Shown here in pieces: positions 13,001 to 23,500 of a stretch of 39,219 bases of DNA. Made by a program: the position numbers and the translations under genes. This stretch comes from Saccoglossus kowalevskii (lineage: Eukaryota; Hemichordata; Enteropneusta; Harrimaniidae). Positions within the stretch are counted from its first letter, which is position 1, and every line of letters begins with the position of its first letter. The DNA lies in contig NW_003109980.1 of the NCBI RefSeq assembly GCF_000003605.2, positions 225,904 to 265,122 of the forward strand, given 5' to 3'. Under the pieces are notes generated by a model. The model ran no database searches. It was not told where the DNA came from and saw only the letters and a list, made by a program, of their open reading frames with translations.

Positions 13001-14122
13001 AATGGCTGCTATTCGGCCATCTTGAATCAGATTGTGAAACAAATTGATGTGCATATGTATAATGTATGAGGTATGTGTGAAGTTTGATTGTGATGAGTCC
13101 AGGCATTTCTAAGATCCAGGTCCAGACGTGCGCATGGACGGACGGACACACGGAGGAAAAACACAAGTCCCAGTTTCGGACTGCGTTTTGTATACATACA
13201 TACAAAAAAATAAAGAAAAACAAACATAAAACGATGACTATGCTACATGTATGTTGACAAGAGGTGTTGTCTCATGATAAAATTGGTGTTTTTGTTTGTT
13301 TTTTTGGCCAATGCAATATGCATTGCAGGTTTAATATAGTACACCTATTAAAATTATTAAAACTTCAAATGCAAACATTATATTTGTTTGTATGTATGTA
13401 CAGCCTCCTTAAAATGATATCAGTACGTCACCCTATCTGCATTTATTACATAATAGAGAAGACATCAAAGTAATGTCACACTTGAGATTGAGCTGCCATA
13501 TAAAACTTCAAATTGAAGTTGGCAGACATAAAAGGCCAAAAATACCAGCAGAAAAAAGAATCTGTAAAAAATGCACTTCATCAGAAATTGAAGATGAAAT
13601 ACATTTTGTAACAGGGTGTGATTTTTATAATACTCAAAGAGAAATACTTTATACAAACTGTACTCCCCACTTTTCAATCAGAAAACAATATAAATAAATT
13701 CAAAACTATTATTATGACAAAACAACGTAAATTAATCAAGCATGTGACTAAATGACACATAAACATGTACTTATCATACATAATTGTATATTATCACAAA
13801 GCCAGTTATAAAAAAAAATCGTAAATATCACGGACTGCGAATAACGCCCATCGCGAAGTATCTTGTATCATCACAACATATTAAGTACACATCTCACCTG
13901 GTACGAGTTACTTCTTTCCTGTTCCACCTGCGTATCGAGTAAATTCTTTAGATTTGTTGTTAGAAGATGAGATTTTTGCGGGTCCCATACAAATAGTTCA
14001 CTGCCGCCGACTTCTAGTAAATTTCTGGAATCGATTTTAAGTCTTTCTTCCGCATTATTTTCCTGCAAATCACTAAAAACTGGATGAGAGTTCAAAGCAG
14101 AGCGCCATGATGCAGTGGCCAT
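891..14122 (-). CDS. NUP88: Nucleoporin NUP88, 12 exons, 3' end missing
   Basis: NUP88 is a structural nucleoporin of the cytoplasmic face of the nuclear pore, where it partners NUP214 and NUP98 and influences CRM1-dependent export. Twelve exons join in frame (14122-13898, 11878-11709, 10083-9958, 8501-8235, 7155-6963, 5830-5695, 4621-4529, 3982-3892, 3229-3125, 2564-2418, 1424-1302, 1037-891) with GT/AG borders, giving about 607 residues. Recognisable family blocks are GGSELFVWD (~40-47), [17 protein letters not shown] (~112-128), [61 protein letters not shown] and [14 protein letters not shown]. The first ~470 residues correspond to the beta-propeller; a Glu/Lys/Gln-rich coiled coil follows. 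I chose the ATG at 14122 (AAG ATG G, good context) over an in-frame ATG at 14143 with poor context. The vertebrate protein is ~741 residues; the missing C-terminus was not visible in 1-890. The gene diverges from CUX on the other strand. Confidence 0.95.
1302..1424 (-). CDS. NUP88: NUP88 exon 11
   Basis: Encodes [20 protein letters not shown], then [20 protein letters not shown], matching NUP88 [34 protein letters not shown]. This is the start of the coiled coil. The acceptor is gatttcag and the donor AAAAG|gtttgt. Confidence 0.93.
1425..2417. other. NUP88 intron 10
   Basis: 993 bp, AT-rich, with no coding block or repeat that I recognise. Consistent donor and acceptor sequences flank it. 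Confidence 0.6.
2418..2564 (-). CDS. NUP88: NUP88 exon 10
   Basis: Encodes [20 protein letters not shown], then [29 protein letters not shown]. It matches the NUP88 linker [32 protein letters not shown]. The acceptor is ttttttgtag and the donor CTCAA|gtaagt. Confidence 0.92.
3125..3229 (-). CDS. NUP88: NUP88 exon 9
   Basis: Encodes [20 protein letters not shown], then [15 protein letters not shown], matching NUP88 [33 protein letters not shown]. The acceptor is tttttttacag and the donor CTTGT|gtaagt. This is the end of the propeller. Confidence 0.9.
3892..3982 (-). CDS. NUP88: NUP88 exon 8
   Basis: Encodes [20 protein letters not shown], then [10 protein letters not shown], matching NUP88 [21 protein letters not shown]. 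It is 91 bp and too short to stand out as an ORF. The acceptor is ctttttacag and the donor GGAAG|gtatgt. Confidence 0.9.
4529..4621 (-). CDS. NUP88: NUP88 exon 7
   Basis: Encodes [20 protein letters not shown], then [28 protein letters not shown] is one of the most diagnostic NUP88 blocks. The acceptor is tatttttag, the donor TGTG|gtaagt, in phase 1. Confidence 0.95.
4841..5223. mobile_element. Small inverted-repeat element (MITE-like)
   Basis: A 383-bp element in NUP88 intron 6. The left end reads GCCTAGACTGGCCCAG; the right end, reverse-complemented, reads GGCTAGACTGGCCAAG (14 of 16 matching). ATT flanks both sides (4838-4840, 5224-5226), a possible 3-bp target duplication. There is no coding capacity, so it is probably a non-autonomous DNA transposon of unknown superfamily. 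Confidence 0.6.
5695..5830 (-). CDS. NUP88: NUP88 exon 6
   Basis: Encodes [31 protein letters not shown]...[10 protein letters not shown], matching NUP88 SLYVFECVELELAL...FSCPVKLHR. The acceptor is ctttcag, the donor AGAG|gtaaga, and it leaves phase 1. Confidence 0.95.
6068..6133. repeat. 33-bp perfect tandem duplication
   Basis: Two identical 33-bp copies (6068-6100 and 6101-6133) starting ATTTTGATGACAAACAGCGA, in NUP88 intron 5. The length is a multiple of three, so it keeps a short open frame, but no other coding evidence exists. Confidence 0.9.
6963..7155 (-). CDS. NUP88: NUP88 exon 5
   Basis: Begins [21 protein letters not shown], then [26 protein letters not shown] and an acidic DEDDD tract. 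The acceptor ttcttggtag at 7156-7160 was chosen because the nearer AG (7148-7149) would break the frame. The donor is CAG|gtaggt, leaving phase 0. Confidence 0.93.
7253..7950. repeat. 98-bp minisatellite, seven units
   Basis: Seven nearly identical 98-bp units plus a partial eighth in NUP88 intron 4. Starts of ATAGAAGTCGCATCC-type sequence fall at 7253, 7351, 7449, 7547, 7645, 7743, 7841 and 7939, exactly 98 apart. Units differ mainly at CATACCC/CATATCC and GGGAACC/GAGAACC. The sequence just after the array (8140-8190) and a lone relic at 17520-17645 share the same edges, so the unit looks like an amplified part of a dispersed element. Confidence 0.95.
8140..8190. repeat. Palindromic end of dispersed repeat
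   Basis: Contains a perfect 18-bp palindrome, TAGAAGCTGCAGCTTCTA (8150-8167), followed by CAGATTTTACAGTA. A related end occurs at 17611-17645 with the palindrome damaged. Confidence 0.6.
8235..8501 (-). CDS. NUP88: NUP88 exon 4
   Basis: Encodes [20 protein letters not shown] through [38 protein letters not shown]. It matches the NUP88 segment with YSLREPQ, ETAVAFDFGP and YPLYILYENGE. The donor is CAAAG|gttaga and the exon is in phase 2 at both ends. Confidence 0.95.
9256..9426 (+). repeat. Degenerate 39/45-bp tandem repeat with open frame
   Basis: Four units in NUP88 intron 3, on the opposite strand, within an open frame of 107 codons (9127-9450). Translated, each unit reads approximately [12 protein letters not shown]. 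Spacings are 39, 45 and 45 nt, all multiples of three. No known protein is recognised, and it may be only a minisatellite. Confidence 0.6.
9600..9900 (-). repeat. Old copy of GGCCAT-type dispersed repeat
   Basis: Contains the pieces AAGTTTGAATAAAAT, ATTTCCAAGTATT and ATGGCTGCCAGTTGGCCAT, also found in the array at 12170-13210. It is a diverged single unit in NUP88 intron 3. Confidence 0.45.
9958..10083 (-). CDS. NUP88: NUP88 exon 3
   Basis: Encodes [14 protein letters not shown]...[11 protein letters not shown]...MLLTSDNLL, matching the NUP88 block PVAERFFTSS...AAWYPSE...VVLLTSDN. It is read in a different frame from the open frame on this strand. The acceptor is gtttcag, the donor AAG|gtcagt, and it enters and leaves in phase 2. 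Confidence 0.92.
10844..11320. repeat. Inverted duplication, ~79-bp arms
   Basis: The left arm (10844-10922) is the reverse complement of the right arm (11243-11320) at about 89 per cent by eye; both contain GGACATCTATCAACCGAACA on one strand. The spacer is ~320 bp. It lies in a GC-richer block (10220-11330) of NUP88 intron 2. There is no coding function; it is probably two opposed copies of an unknown repeat. Confidence 0.7.
11709..11878 (-). CDS. NUP88: NUP88 exon 2
   Basis: Encodes [12 protein letters not shown] through [22 protein letters not shown], a strong match to the vertebrate LCINPPLFE...ELPKRWGKNSEFEGGKS block. It is too broken up to show as a long ORF. The acceptor is cattgcag, the donor AG|gtaag, and it leaves phase 2. 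Confidence 0.93.
12160..13205 (-). repeat. Tandem array of GTCCG-headed repeat
   Basis: Three or more ~290-bp units in NUP88 intron 1, each built of two related ~145-bp halves. Recurring pieces are GTCAAAGCATGTCAGAGATA, AGTTTGAACAAAATCCATCC and GGCCATTTTGAA. The array ends at GACGGACGGACACACGGAGG and AAGTCCCAGTTTCGGACTGC. On the minus strand these read as the same head (hairpin half, then GTCCGTCC) seen at 21310 and 38654. Confidence 0.8.
13473..13697 (+). pseudogene. Non-LTR retrotransposon ORF2 C-terminal fragment
   Basis: A 74-codon open frame, antisense to NUP88 in its intron 1. It reads [20 protein letters not shown], then ICKKC, and [13 protein letters not shown]. This is the zinc-knuckle-like CxxC...HxxxC tail found after reverse transcriptase in many invertebrate non-LTR retrotransposons. 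Neither the reverse transcriptase nor the endonuclease domain is present, so it is a 5'-truncated dead copy. The motif match is from memory. Confidence 0.65.
13898..14122 (-). CDS. NUP88: NUP88 exon 1
   Basis: Residues 1-75, from MATASWRS to NSYQ. It contains the family motif [11 protein letters not shown], the first propeller strand. The donor is CAG|gtgag and the intron phase is 0. An upstream in-frame ATG at 14143 would add seven residues but has a weak start context. Confidence 0.93.
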
Positions 14123-14435
14123 CTTGTATACACTATTTTGCATAGGGGGTTGATTTCATTTGTTGAGATCATTATGCAAATTTCACAATATATTACTATT
14201 ATTGGATATATTTAACGAGAGCATGGTACAAATTTGTTTTCATATGTAGATTTGTAAAGACGAATAATGCCAAATTCTCACGCTTTTTATCCTTATTCAT
14301 TTGGCGTTTAGCATATTATGCCCATCTCCATCTGAGAAGTTAACCACCCCCATGCCTGGATAGTATGATCTGCTCTCGAAACTCTCGAACACATGTTTTG
14401 CGAGACTGTAGTCGTGGAGTGGAGGAGACATAAAG
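14123..14435. promoter_or_regulatory. Shared NUP88/CUX bidirectional promoter region
   Basis: These 313 bp separate the divergent NUP88 and CUX start codons, so both promoters and both 5' UTRs must lie here unless untranslated exons exist. No TATA box at a convincing position was seen. The right part (14370-14430) is less AT-rich and carries CTCTCG/GCGAGA-type motifs, as is usual for housekeeping promoters. The assignment is by position. Confidence 0.7.
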
Positions 14436-14501
14436 ATGGCTGCTGCCAATTTGCTATCGATGAATCAGTATTGGAAAACATTCGATTTGCCACAATTACA
14501 G
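14436..14501 (+). CDS. CUX1: CUX exon 1
   Basis: 22 codons, from [18 protein letters not shown] to PQLQ. It matches the CUX1 start with its conserved QYWKRFDLQQLQ. The donor is CAG|gtgagt, phase 0. The start ATG is preceded by AAAG and followed by G. Confidence 0.95.
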
Positions 14502-17500
14502 GTGAGTTTACAGTTTGTGAAATTAGCAAAGATAATGATGATATCGTCAAGTGAAGCTGTTAAAATTTCAGCGCGAAAAACATTCCAGAACCGCTGTTTG
14601 TTTGTGATTGATCAGCAGCCTATCAGAAATTGATCAATAAAGAGTGACGAATGATCTCGCTGGACGGAATCAGAACAAAAGCACTTCGTCACTGACAATT
14701 GCCCAGGCCGATCTGGGCAAAAAAAGGAACCCTGCATAATCTATAGCAGTACATAAGCTATTTGGGAAACTTTTTACATAGTTTACCAAAGTTTTGTGAA
14801 AGATTGCAGTTTTGTTATCGAATTCATCCATTCTCGGTCGCGCGTATTTTGCCATGATGAAGAACGAACACTCCCAGTCAGGACGGGCGAACCTTTCGTC
14901 TCTTTGCATATGTAGCGTTTTCACTCTTCCCATTCGCCGGAGAACTTTCGATGTGTTTGAATGATTCGCGACATATCTCATGAGTGCTATCAAAACAAAC
15001 ATCTTCAACAAATGCAATGAATTTTCTCTGTTATTTTTTCTCTGGCTGTATGTTGTGCCATTTCAATTTTGGTCGTGCATAATCAAAACGTATAGTGTAT
15101 GTAAATGAGACCACTTGATCAATACTATTCATTGATTGATTGCCTGTCAATTGTAATAACTTGCTCAGTGCATTTCATTTTCATTGTTAATCAAGTATTT
15201 ATATTCAAAGCTTTGCTCAGCACGCATAATATGAATCAGAACATTTTCCGAATAGTTTTTCAACTATTTTTTGTTATCAACGAATTGTATTGGAAGGTGG
15301 ATAACTTTATCATATTTGTTATTATTATTCTGTTTCACTGGGAAATAGAATTATTATTATTTTTAGGGTGATTTTTTTTCAGTGGCCAAATACAATTTAT
15401 ATTCAGCACGTTTAACCATGTGTGAAAAAAAATTTTGGGTCATCATGCACATCTGTTAAAAAATGTGAACAAAACAGTTTTTTTTTTTAAGTTTAAAAAA
15501 AATTAAAATTAATAAACAAATGACAATAATTTCCTCTTGAGTAGTGCATGTTTCATTGCAAATTTGTTTATGATAGTAAAAGTAGCATTTCTGTTTGTAA
15601 GCTTGTACATTTGTTGTCACTTTCTGATTCATGAAAATACCAAGTAGGAAATTAAAAAAGCATGATGTAATGTGTGTTGTTTTGGGTCATTGGGGAGGGA
15701 GGGGGGTTCATTTTGCGAAATTAAGTGAATTTACACAATAGGCCTCAAATCTGGTAGGGTTTCTGCCATTGAAGAGCAGTGTTTTTTGACTTGTCATCAT
15801 TTATTACCTTAATATTATTATATAATTGACTTAGTTAACCATTGATTTAAAAAGAAAAAACTGTCTGGACTCGATACAAACTACAAATATTTTTTTTTTA
15901 ATTCTGACGAATACATGTGGTTTAATGAACACGTCATACACTTAGACATGATTTTTCAATATTAATTAATAAGTTCTTAATGATACTAATAAATACATGT
16001 ACATGTGTCAGCTGTTAGTTCTAGTAATGCACGTACAGACCAACATGTGTGCTAAGTATAAAGGTCATAGGTTTTGTTAGTTTGTATTTAATTGAAGTGA
16101 TTCTTATTCTGCACTCATTAAAGTTCACATGGTAAATTATAGAATAATACATTTTATCTTGAATTCTCTAAAGATGTGCTGTGCGCCATGTCTTGAGTAC
16201 ATTTGAAATTTTATAATAATGATTTGAGGAAGTCTTATGGGCTAAATTTGAAATGTGATTTTCTCTGCTGCAAAATGTGGGGAACCCTCAACAACAAATT
16301 CATAAAGAAATACAATGTTATAAATCAAATAGATGTTTTGCAGAAAACAGTCTCAGAAATGTTTGTATTATTTTCTCAGAAAGGATTCTATATTATTTAT
16401 ACATAACTTATAAGATATTAGGTAACAGCTGCTAGGGTCTATTATTAAATATTATTGTACAGTAATAATACACATGTCAATAATGGATATTTTAGTCTTA
16501 ATTATCAACAATAACCATACATTCTACACAGTGTGTTGTAATGTAATTTATTGTTCATAGTGTGATTCATATTTTTTGGCAGCTAAAATAATAGTTGCAT
16601 ATGAAAGTGAAACTGAGTAGTGTTACATCTAGTTCTCATAACATTATTTTGTTGGCAGTTGTTCAAGTGAAAATTACTTATTATATTTATTTATTACCTA
16701 ATGTTCATGTAAATAAAATGAGGTTATTAGGATACCGCAAAGTATGCACAAAGACAGTATAGTGAGAGTACCGACCAGCTTGTAGCGAAGCTGGATGTGA
16801 CTGCATACCATCTGAGTGCGTAATTTGCTGTATATCCCTGTAATACTTATACTTGTCAACGTAACCCCTTTGTGTATGAAGCCAAAACTGAGCAAAATGG
16901 TAAAAAAATAGTTGAACTTTCACTCCATAAACATATTCACTATAATGTAAATGTTTCCTGAAAGGTAGGATTCAGATACCTCATGCAGTACTGCAAAAAA
17001 AACGACGTGCGGTAACTTGTATTTAAGTTATGTAGGTTCGGTGACAGATGTATAATAATTCAATGTCATGATAAAACAAATTATTAAATTCAGATAGAAA
17101 AAAAGAAATTTGGTTTGACGTGTACATGTATACATCGCCTGCTGATGTTGTTTTTTCTCATTCAACATTCTCTGGAAGCTTTTAGCAGGTGATGTGTTAA
17201 TCACAGCTGAGCAATGCATAATCTATGCAACAGGTTGGATCTATTGTCTGCTGGATAGCACTAGTCTTTAGAACAGTATGCAAAATACATATATACATTC
17301 AGGACAAAATAATACATATTGTATTTTAGTTGAGCATGAGGTTACGAAATGACTGGGTATGTCTGATTATCCAGAAAATTGTCTGTAAAAATGTGATTTG
17401 GGGCATTAATTTGACATAATTGTCAAAGAACAAAGGAAAGAACAGAAAAAAAACAGTAAAATATTTCCTGGGTGATACATCGCATAAAATCTGTATTAAA

Positions 17501-20500
17501 AGCCAAATCCCATTTTTCTGAACACTTAGAACCGAAAATTTACCATTTCTAATATATGTAAATGCCCTAATAGAAGCCACTTCCTCTCTATTGCATTGGA
17601 CCATTTAATAGAAGCTGCGGCTTCCAATACATATTTTACAGTATTGGATAATCCACTATACAATAAATGCATTTTTGAATTTATGTGCCCTTCTAATAGG
17701 GAAAATATATGTACTAAACAACTCAGAATTGTTCTTCACATATGTATATTGTTTGATGAATACCACATACAGCTTTAAAAATCTAATGGCAAATTCTGGG
17801 GTAGGCACTTACCTTGTGAGCATTAGGAAATAATAAAATAATTTGACACTGTACCGTATACACTGATAAATACTTGTACACTACAGGCATACATGAACAT
17901 GCCTATATTATCAATCCTTTCAACTTTTTCTTATCACTATTGAATACTACAAAAAATTTAAGTGTACCATGTACATGTCTAAGAATTTTATCGACATGTA
18001 GGCATGCTATATTTTGAGTTAAGGTTGGGCTGCTTTACATTTGCAAAGCTAATTATTGACCATGTGAAATAAATATATAACATTTGTATTAATACAACGT
18101 GATTTATAATTTACAGAGAGAACTTGACAGTACAGCTACAGACTTGGCCAACAGACAAGATGAAGGTGATTCTTCAAGAAAAAGATTGATTGATCAGTCA
18201 AGAGAATTCAAAAAAAATACACCAGAGGTAATTGTCTTTAGTGAATTGACTTCACTCCTGTATCTTTGTTTAGGTTTGATATGCTTTATAGTGATATGTG
18301 GGTTGTTTAGTTGATCTGTGAAGGTTCTTGATGTATTTCAGGATTGGGCTGATATCACATTGCTAGAAACAGGGATTGTATGTCTGTATTAACTTACTGT
18401 ACATGCTGGAATGTGGCTCTTAATCCGGTAAAACTAAAAGTCACCTGTCTATCATGCATGTTTGTGATTCAAACACCATAGTGCTTGTCACAATTAAAAT
18501 TACTTGCTGAGACATTATTTCATTCTTAGTATAGGCATGTTTTTTAAAACAATTTTGTCTGAGAGTCAATGTTTGAAAACACAGGCCACCTGAGAGTATT
18601 CTTTCCTGCTAATCTGTGTTGTGACAATAACAATTATTAACATGGGGTGGCCAAGCATGATAAAACCACTTGACAAAAAACTCACTTGCTTTCCTACTGG
18701 TGGTAAAATTATATGTTCAACAGACAACATTGCTTGGTAGTCAGTGCAGATTTAAATTCTTAAGAGACCTTTCAACACATAGTCTGCTGGTGTTTTTTTA
18801 TATCGTTTATATTGGCTAGATTGGATTGCATAATTAATATAAAATATTCAAGATATAAAAAAAAATATATTTCTACAAACCATGGATAACCAGATCTGTT
18901 AACTTGTTTACATGGCTTTATATTTCACTCTATGTCAATTGTGCTTAGATGGAAATAAAATTTATTGATTTTTCTCACAGCAGTGTGATATAACTGGTAT
19001 TGCATGTGTCATGGTTGGGCAAGGCTTAGATACTTATGCTATGTTTCACACCCTGAAGAATGAGAAACCAGTAAATGTTAACTTGTTTATATGGATCTTA
19101 TTTCGCTGTGTAAATATCAATTGTGCTTAGGTGAAAATCAAATTTATTGATTTTTCTTACAACATTTTGTGATATAACTTGTATTACATGTTTTATGGTT
19201 GGCAGGATATTAGAAAATCGGTAGCGCCATTATTAAAAAGCTTCCAGCTAGAGGTAGATGCATTATCAAAGAGAAGTAAAGCTGCCGAAGCAGCGTTCCT
19301 GTCAGTTTACAAGAAACTTATTGATGTCCCAGGTAAGAACTCAAATGTTCTTCAGTTAATGCTTTCCCTTTGTATAGACTTGTATAATGTTGCTGTATAT
19401 GTATGCACACAATTGTACATGTTTGAATACATACTTAATAAGTACCACATGCTCAAATTTGCAATCAGTATGGCAATGTTTTTTTTTTGAAGATATGAGT
19501 AATGAATCCCAAAATCCCAAATGTCAGTAAAACTATATGTCAAGAAGAAGGGGTTGGGTTTCATGGACATCCTAAATCATCTGTTCTTCAGTATTCTAAA
19601 GGAAATCTAATAGAAGCTATAATGTGTGAAATGCCTCAAACTAATCATATGGTCTATAGATTAACTGAAATAGTGAAGGAGATTTATATCTGGTTATTGA
19701 GAAAGGCAGAGGCAGTCACAGTAAGATGGGGTATTTAAGGCAACTGCTTCCAAGGATGTTTAGCTTACATAAATTTTTTTTGTGCCATTTCTTATTGAAC
19801 ATTCTCATAGCAATTTTTATGGCCAAGGTGGGTCTTTTCAACTTTGTTCCTCATTTCCTAAAACCTATGTAAGGCCCTGTTAGGTTTTTTCTAGTCTACC
19901 CATACGATATCCTCTCATGTAGTATGCTAGTATCTTTGCCTGATATACTCTTACGTCAATTCACTTAGTTTTATCGATAAAGTTTTTACATTCATGTCAT
20001 GTCCCTGTGGGGAATTATGCAGTCTGCATGTTTTAGTCGTAACTATCTAATGGAAATTGATTTTTTTCTCATATTGATTTATTGATTTTTTTTCCCGTAT
20101 TGATTTATTGATCTTGTATACATTGACTAAGGTTACACAGTGAATGCATATCACTTATTGTTTTTGAAATTTAGACAAAAACATTCTCCAGAATTTGAAT
20201 CTTATTTTTTCTTGAGTGTAAATGGAATGAATAACAAATTTACAGATACAATTTTGACAGTTCCATACTTTTTTACAAGGATATTTTATTAGTCCCAGAC
20301 TCCCAGTTTGGACAAGTTTGAAACAAGGACTTATAATTTGGTCTTTGTCCATCTGTGGTTGTATTTCAGAACCCTTTCATTCTTTGCATGTATGCACATG
20401 TAGTGGATTGGTTATTTGATTCAAGATGGCCAACTTGCAGCCATGTTTGTATGCCGTATCTTGAACATGCTTTATCAGGTTTTATTCAAATTTGGTACAT

Positions 20501-23500
20501 ACTTTAAACATGTTAGAATACATGTATGGTGATTTTTTTTCAAGATCAGATTGAAGACGACCGACTGGCAGCCATCTTGTATTTTGAAAATGTGGTATCT
20601 TTGACATGCTTTGGCCAACTTGAGGCCATCTTGCTTTTTTTGGCCATAATACTATATATTTGGCGCATGCATCATACATGTAGAAATACATGTCCATTTC
20701 AGTTTGTTCCATATTCATATCAAACAGGGGTTTTTCTAAACCGGGCAACAGGGGCGCAGTGCCCTGATACTCTCAGCTGGTGCCCTCTTACCGAATTGCC
20801 GATTGAACTTTTAAGTCATAAATATATTTCCTGAGCCACGCACTTCCGTGCTGCCGTACAACATGAAAATCTTTCTCAAATATATTTTTCTCCTAGAAAA
20901 CTTCCCAGCATCACCAGCTGACAATGTGTCTGGCACCAAATACACTAAAATTACTCCAAAAATATTTCAATGGCGATAGATACACCGTTAAAACAGCGCA
21001 GAAACCTTCCTATATGGCATCGCTCCACTCCCTCGTCTATGCGTTCATTTTTTCTAGAAAAACCCCTGTCAAAGATGGCTAACTGGCAGCCATATTGTAT
21101 TTTGAAAGTGTACTATTTATCATATTTTTGTCTATGTTTATTTGTAAGATTGTTTACCAAAGGTTGTCTTAAATGTTCATAGTCAATAATAAAAATAAAT
21201 TAATAAATATAAAAAAAAATGTACATAGATCATTTAAAATAACATGAGATAGTCTGGTTGCAAATGAATTCATGAAAGATTTCCTCCTGAGATGCATATT
21301 ACATTTATTAGTCCCCGTTCGGACGAAGTCCGAAAACGGGGACTTATAATTCGGTCTCTGTCCGTCCGTCCGTCCGTCCGGAGTCATATCTCAGAATCCC
21401 TTGGACCGATTCCGTTCATTCTTTGCATGTGTCTAGTACTTTATGTGGGACATATGCACATGCAGTGGTTTAGCGATTCGATTCAAAATAGCCGACTGGC
21501 AGCCATCTTGTTTTTTGAAAATGTTGTATTTTGGACATGCTTTGTCAGTTTTCATTCAAACTTGGTACATAGATTATACATGTTAGGATACATGTCCATG
21601 ATGATTTATTTCACAATTGGATCAAAGATGGCCGACTGGCAGCCATCTTGTTTTTTGAAAATGTTGTATTTTGGACATGCTTTGTCAGTTTTCATTCAAA
21701 TTTAGTACATAGTTCATACATGTTAGGATACATGTCCCCGACCAGTCCGTGAGTTCTTGAGTCTGTCCGTCCGTGTGTCTGTCTGTCCGTCTGTCCGTGC
21801 GTCAGTCTATCCAACGTCATATTTCAGAATCCTGTGGACCGATTCCATTCATTCTTTGCATGTGCCTAGTACCTTATGTGGGACATATGCACATGCAGTG
21901 GTTTAGTGATTTGATTCAAAATGGCCGACTGGCAGCCATCTTGTTTTTTGAAAATGTTGTATTTTTGACATGCTTTTTCAGTTGTCATTCAAACTTGGTA
22001 CATAGATTATACATGTTAGGATACATGTCCATGACGATTTATTTCGCAATTGGATCAAAGATGGTCGACTGGCAGGCATCTTGTTTTTGTTTTTTTATGC
22101 GGTATCTTGGACGTGCTCCGTCAGTTTTCATTCAAATTTGGCATGTACTTTATACATGTTAGGATGCATGTCCATGACAATTTGTTTCAAAATCTGGTCA
22201 AGGATGGCCGATTGACAGCCATCTGACTTTTTGGCCTTACTACTATATTTCCACAATTTATGTACCATTTTCATTCATATTTGGCACATACATCATACAT
22301 ATCAGTGTGTTTCATAATCAGATCAAAGATGGCTGAATAACGGCTGTTTTTATTTTGGCCATATTACTATGACATGAAACACGTGTTTTGATGTAAATAA
22401 ACAATCTGTTGTATACGCCACTTGGAACTCAAGTTTCAAGGACACGCTCGCGACAACCTCTCCGCTTTAATATGCCGAGCACAACAAGAACTTAAAGGGG
22501 ACTGTGTCATTTTCAATGACTTGTTAGTATGATGAAACTTTAACTGACATTCCACGTTGTACATTGTATGTTTGTCACTTGGTACACTTGTTGACTAATG
22601 CTACTCATTAAGGGGTGATCTCATATTCAAACACCTGGGTCAAACCTGGGTTAACCCGACCTGCCCTATTCAGACCTACTAGACCTACAATATGCAAATT
22701 AATAGTTGGTTTGAACCTAACCTCCGGATTAACTGCCCATTAACGCCCCCACTGAAAACAAACAACAGAGAACAAAGAAGACAGACCTAGGGAAACCTAT
22801 ATAATGGCAACATTGTTTTCTACGAAGGCATCTGAAAACCACAGTCCCTCTATCACTGTGTCAAAACTAAAGTCGGGGCTAATGCTACGACTCCGGCGCT
22901 ACGACCACCGTAACCTTGTCAGCTGACGGCATTGCGGGGAAATTACGGGTATTTACCGCTGCCAATATCTTACTTGTCTGTGACAAAATGCACACATTTC
23001 GAACCCCCGGTTAATTAAAAATAAACGATTATTTTAGAAAATACATCGAAGCACAGTGCCTTGAGGGACTGTGGGTGAAGTAGGCAGCGAGGTGTTGTTT
23101 TAAACACCGCAGAAAACATGCACTCAACGCAGCCATCTTGGTTACCTCAATCAGAATTTCCAGTGTTCTCCCCAAAGCGTTTTAGCGTAGCGGGGCCGCT
23201 ACTCTATTATTTATGCCGCTACTCTGAGAGATTGTCCGCTACTCTGAGAGATTGCCCGCTACTCTGTGGCATTTCCTGTTACTCTTTGTTTTAGCTTGTA
23301 CATACACGTGCGAATCTGTGAGTCAGCGTCATNNNNNNNNNNNNNNNNNNNNNNNNNNNNNNNNNNNNNNNNNNNNNNNNNNNNNNNNNNNNNNNNNNNN
23401 NNNNNNNNNNNNNNNNNNNNNNNNNNNNNNNNNNNNNNNNNNNNNNNNNNNNNNNNNNNNNNNNNNNNNNNNNNNNNNNNNNNNNNNNNNNNNNNNNNNN

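Larger units (their letters stand above)
20285..22400 (+). repeat. Cluster of GTCCG-headed ~140-bp repeats
   Basis: Three heads (20290 degenerate, 21310 with intact hairpin, 21735 without hairpin) are each followed by ~140-bp units. GGCCGACTGGCAGCCATCTT or close variants occur around 20555, 21075, 21491, 21631, 21924, 22064 and 22207. Units also share GACATGCTTTGTCAGTTTTC and ACATGTTAGGATACATGTCC. Open frames here are by-products of the repeats. Located in CUX intron 3. Confidence 0.85.

Noticed and set aside
12810..13227. Open frames of 137 and 66 codons on the minus strand
   Set aside because: They are translations of the tandem array at 12160-13205, including its GTCCG head.
15690..15712. 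G-rich tract as a G-quadruplex
   Set aside because: It has only three separated G-runs, so it is not a clear four-tract motif.
21292..22162. Open frames of 129 and 137 codons on the plus strand, with similar products
   Set aside because: They are by-products of the GTCCG-headed tandem repeats: the similarity between them is repeat similarity and includes translated GTCCGTCC runs.
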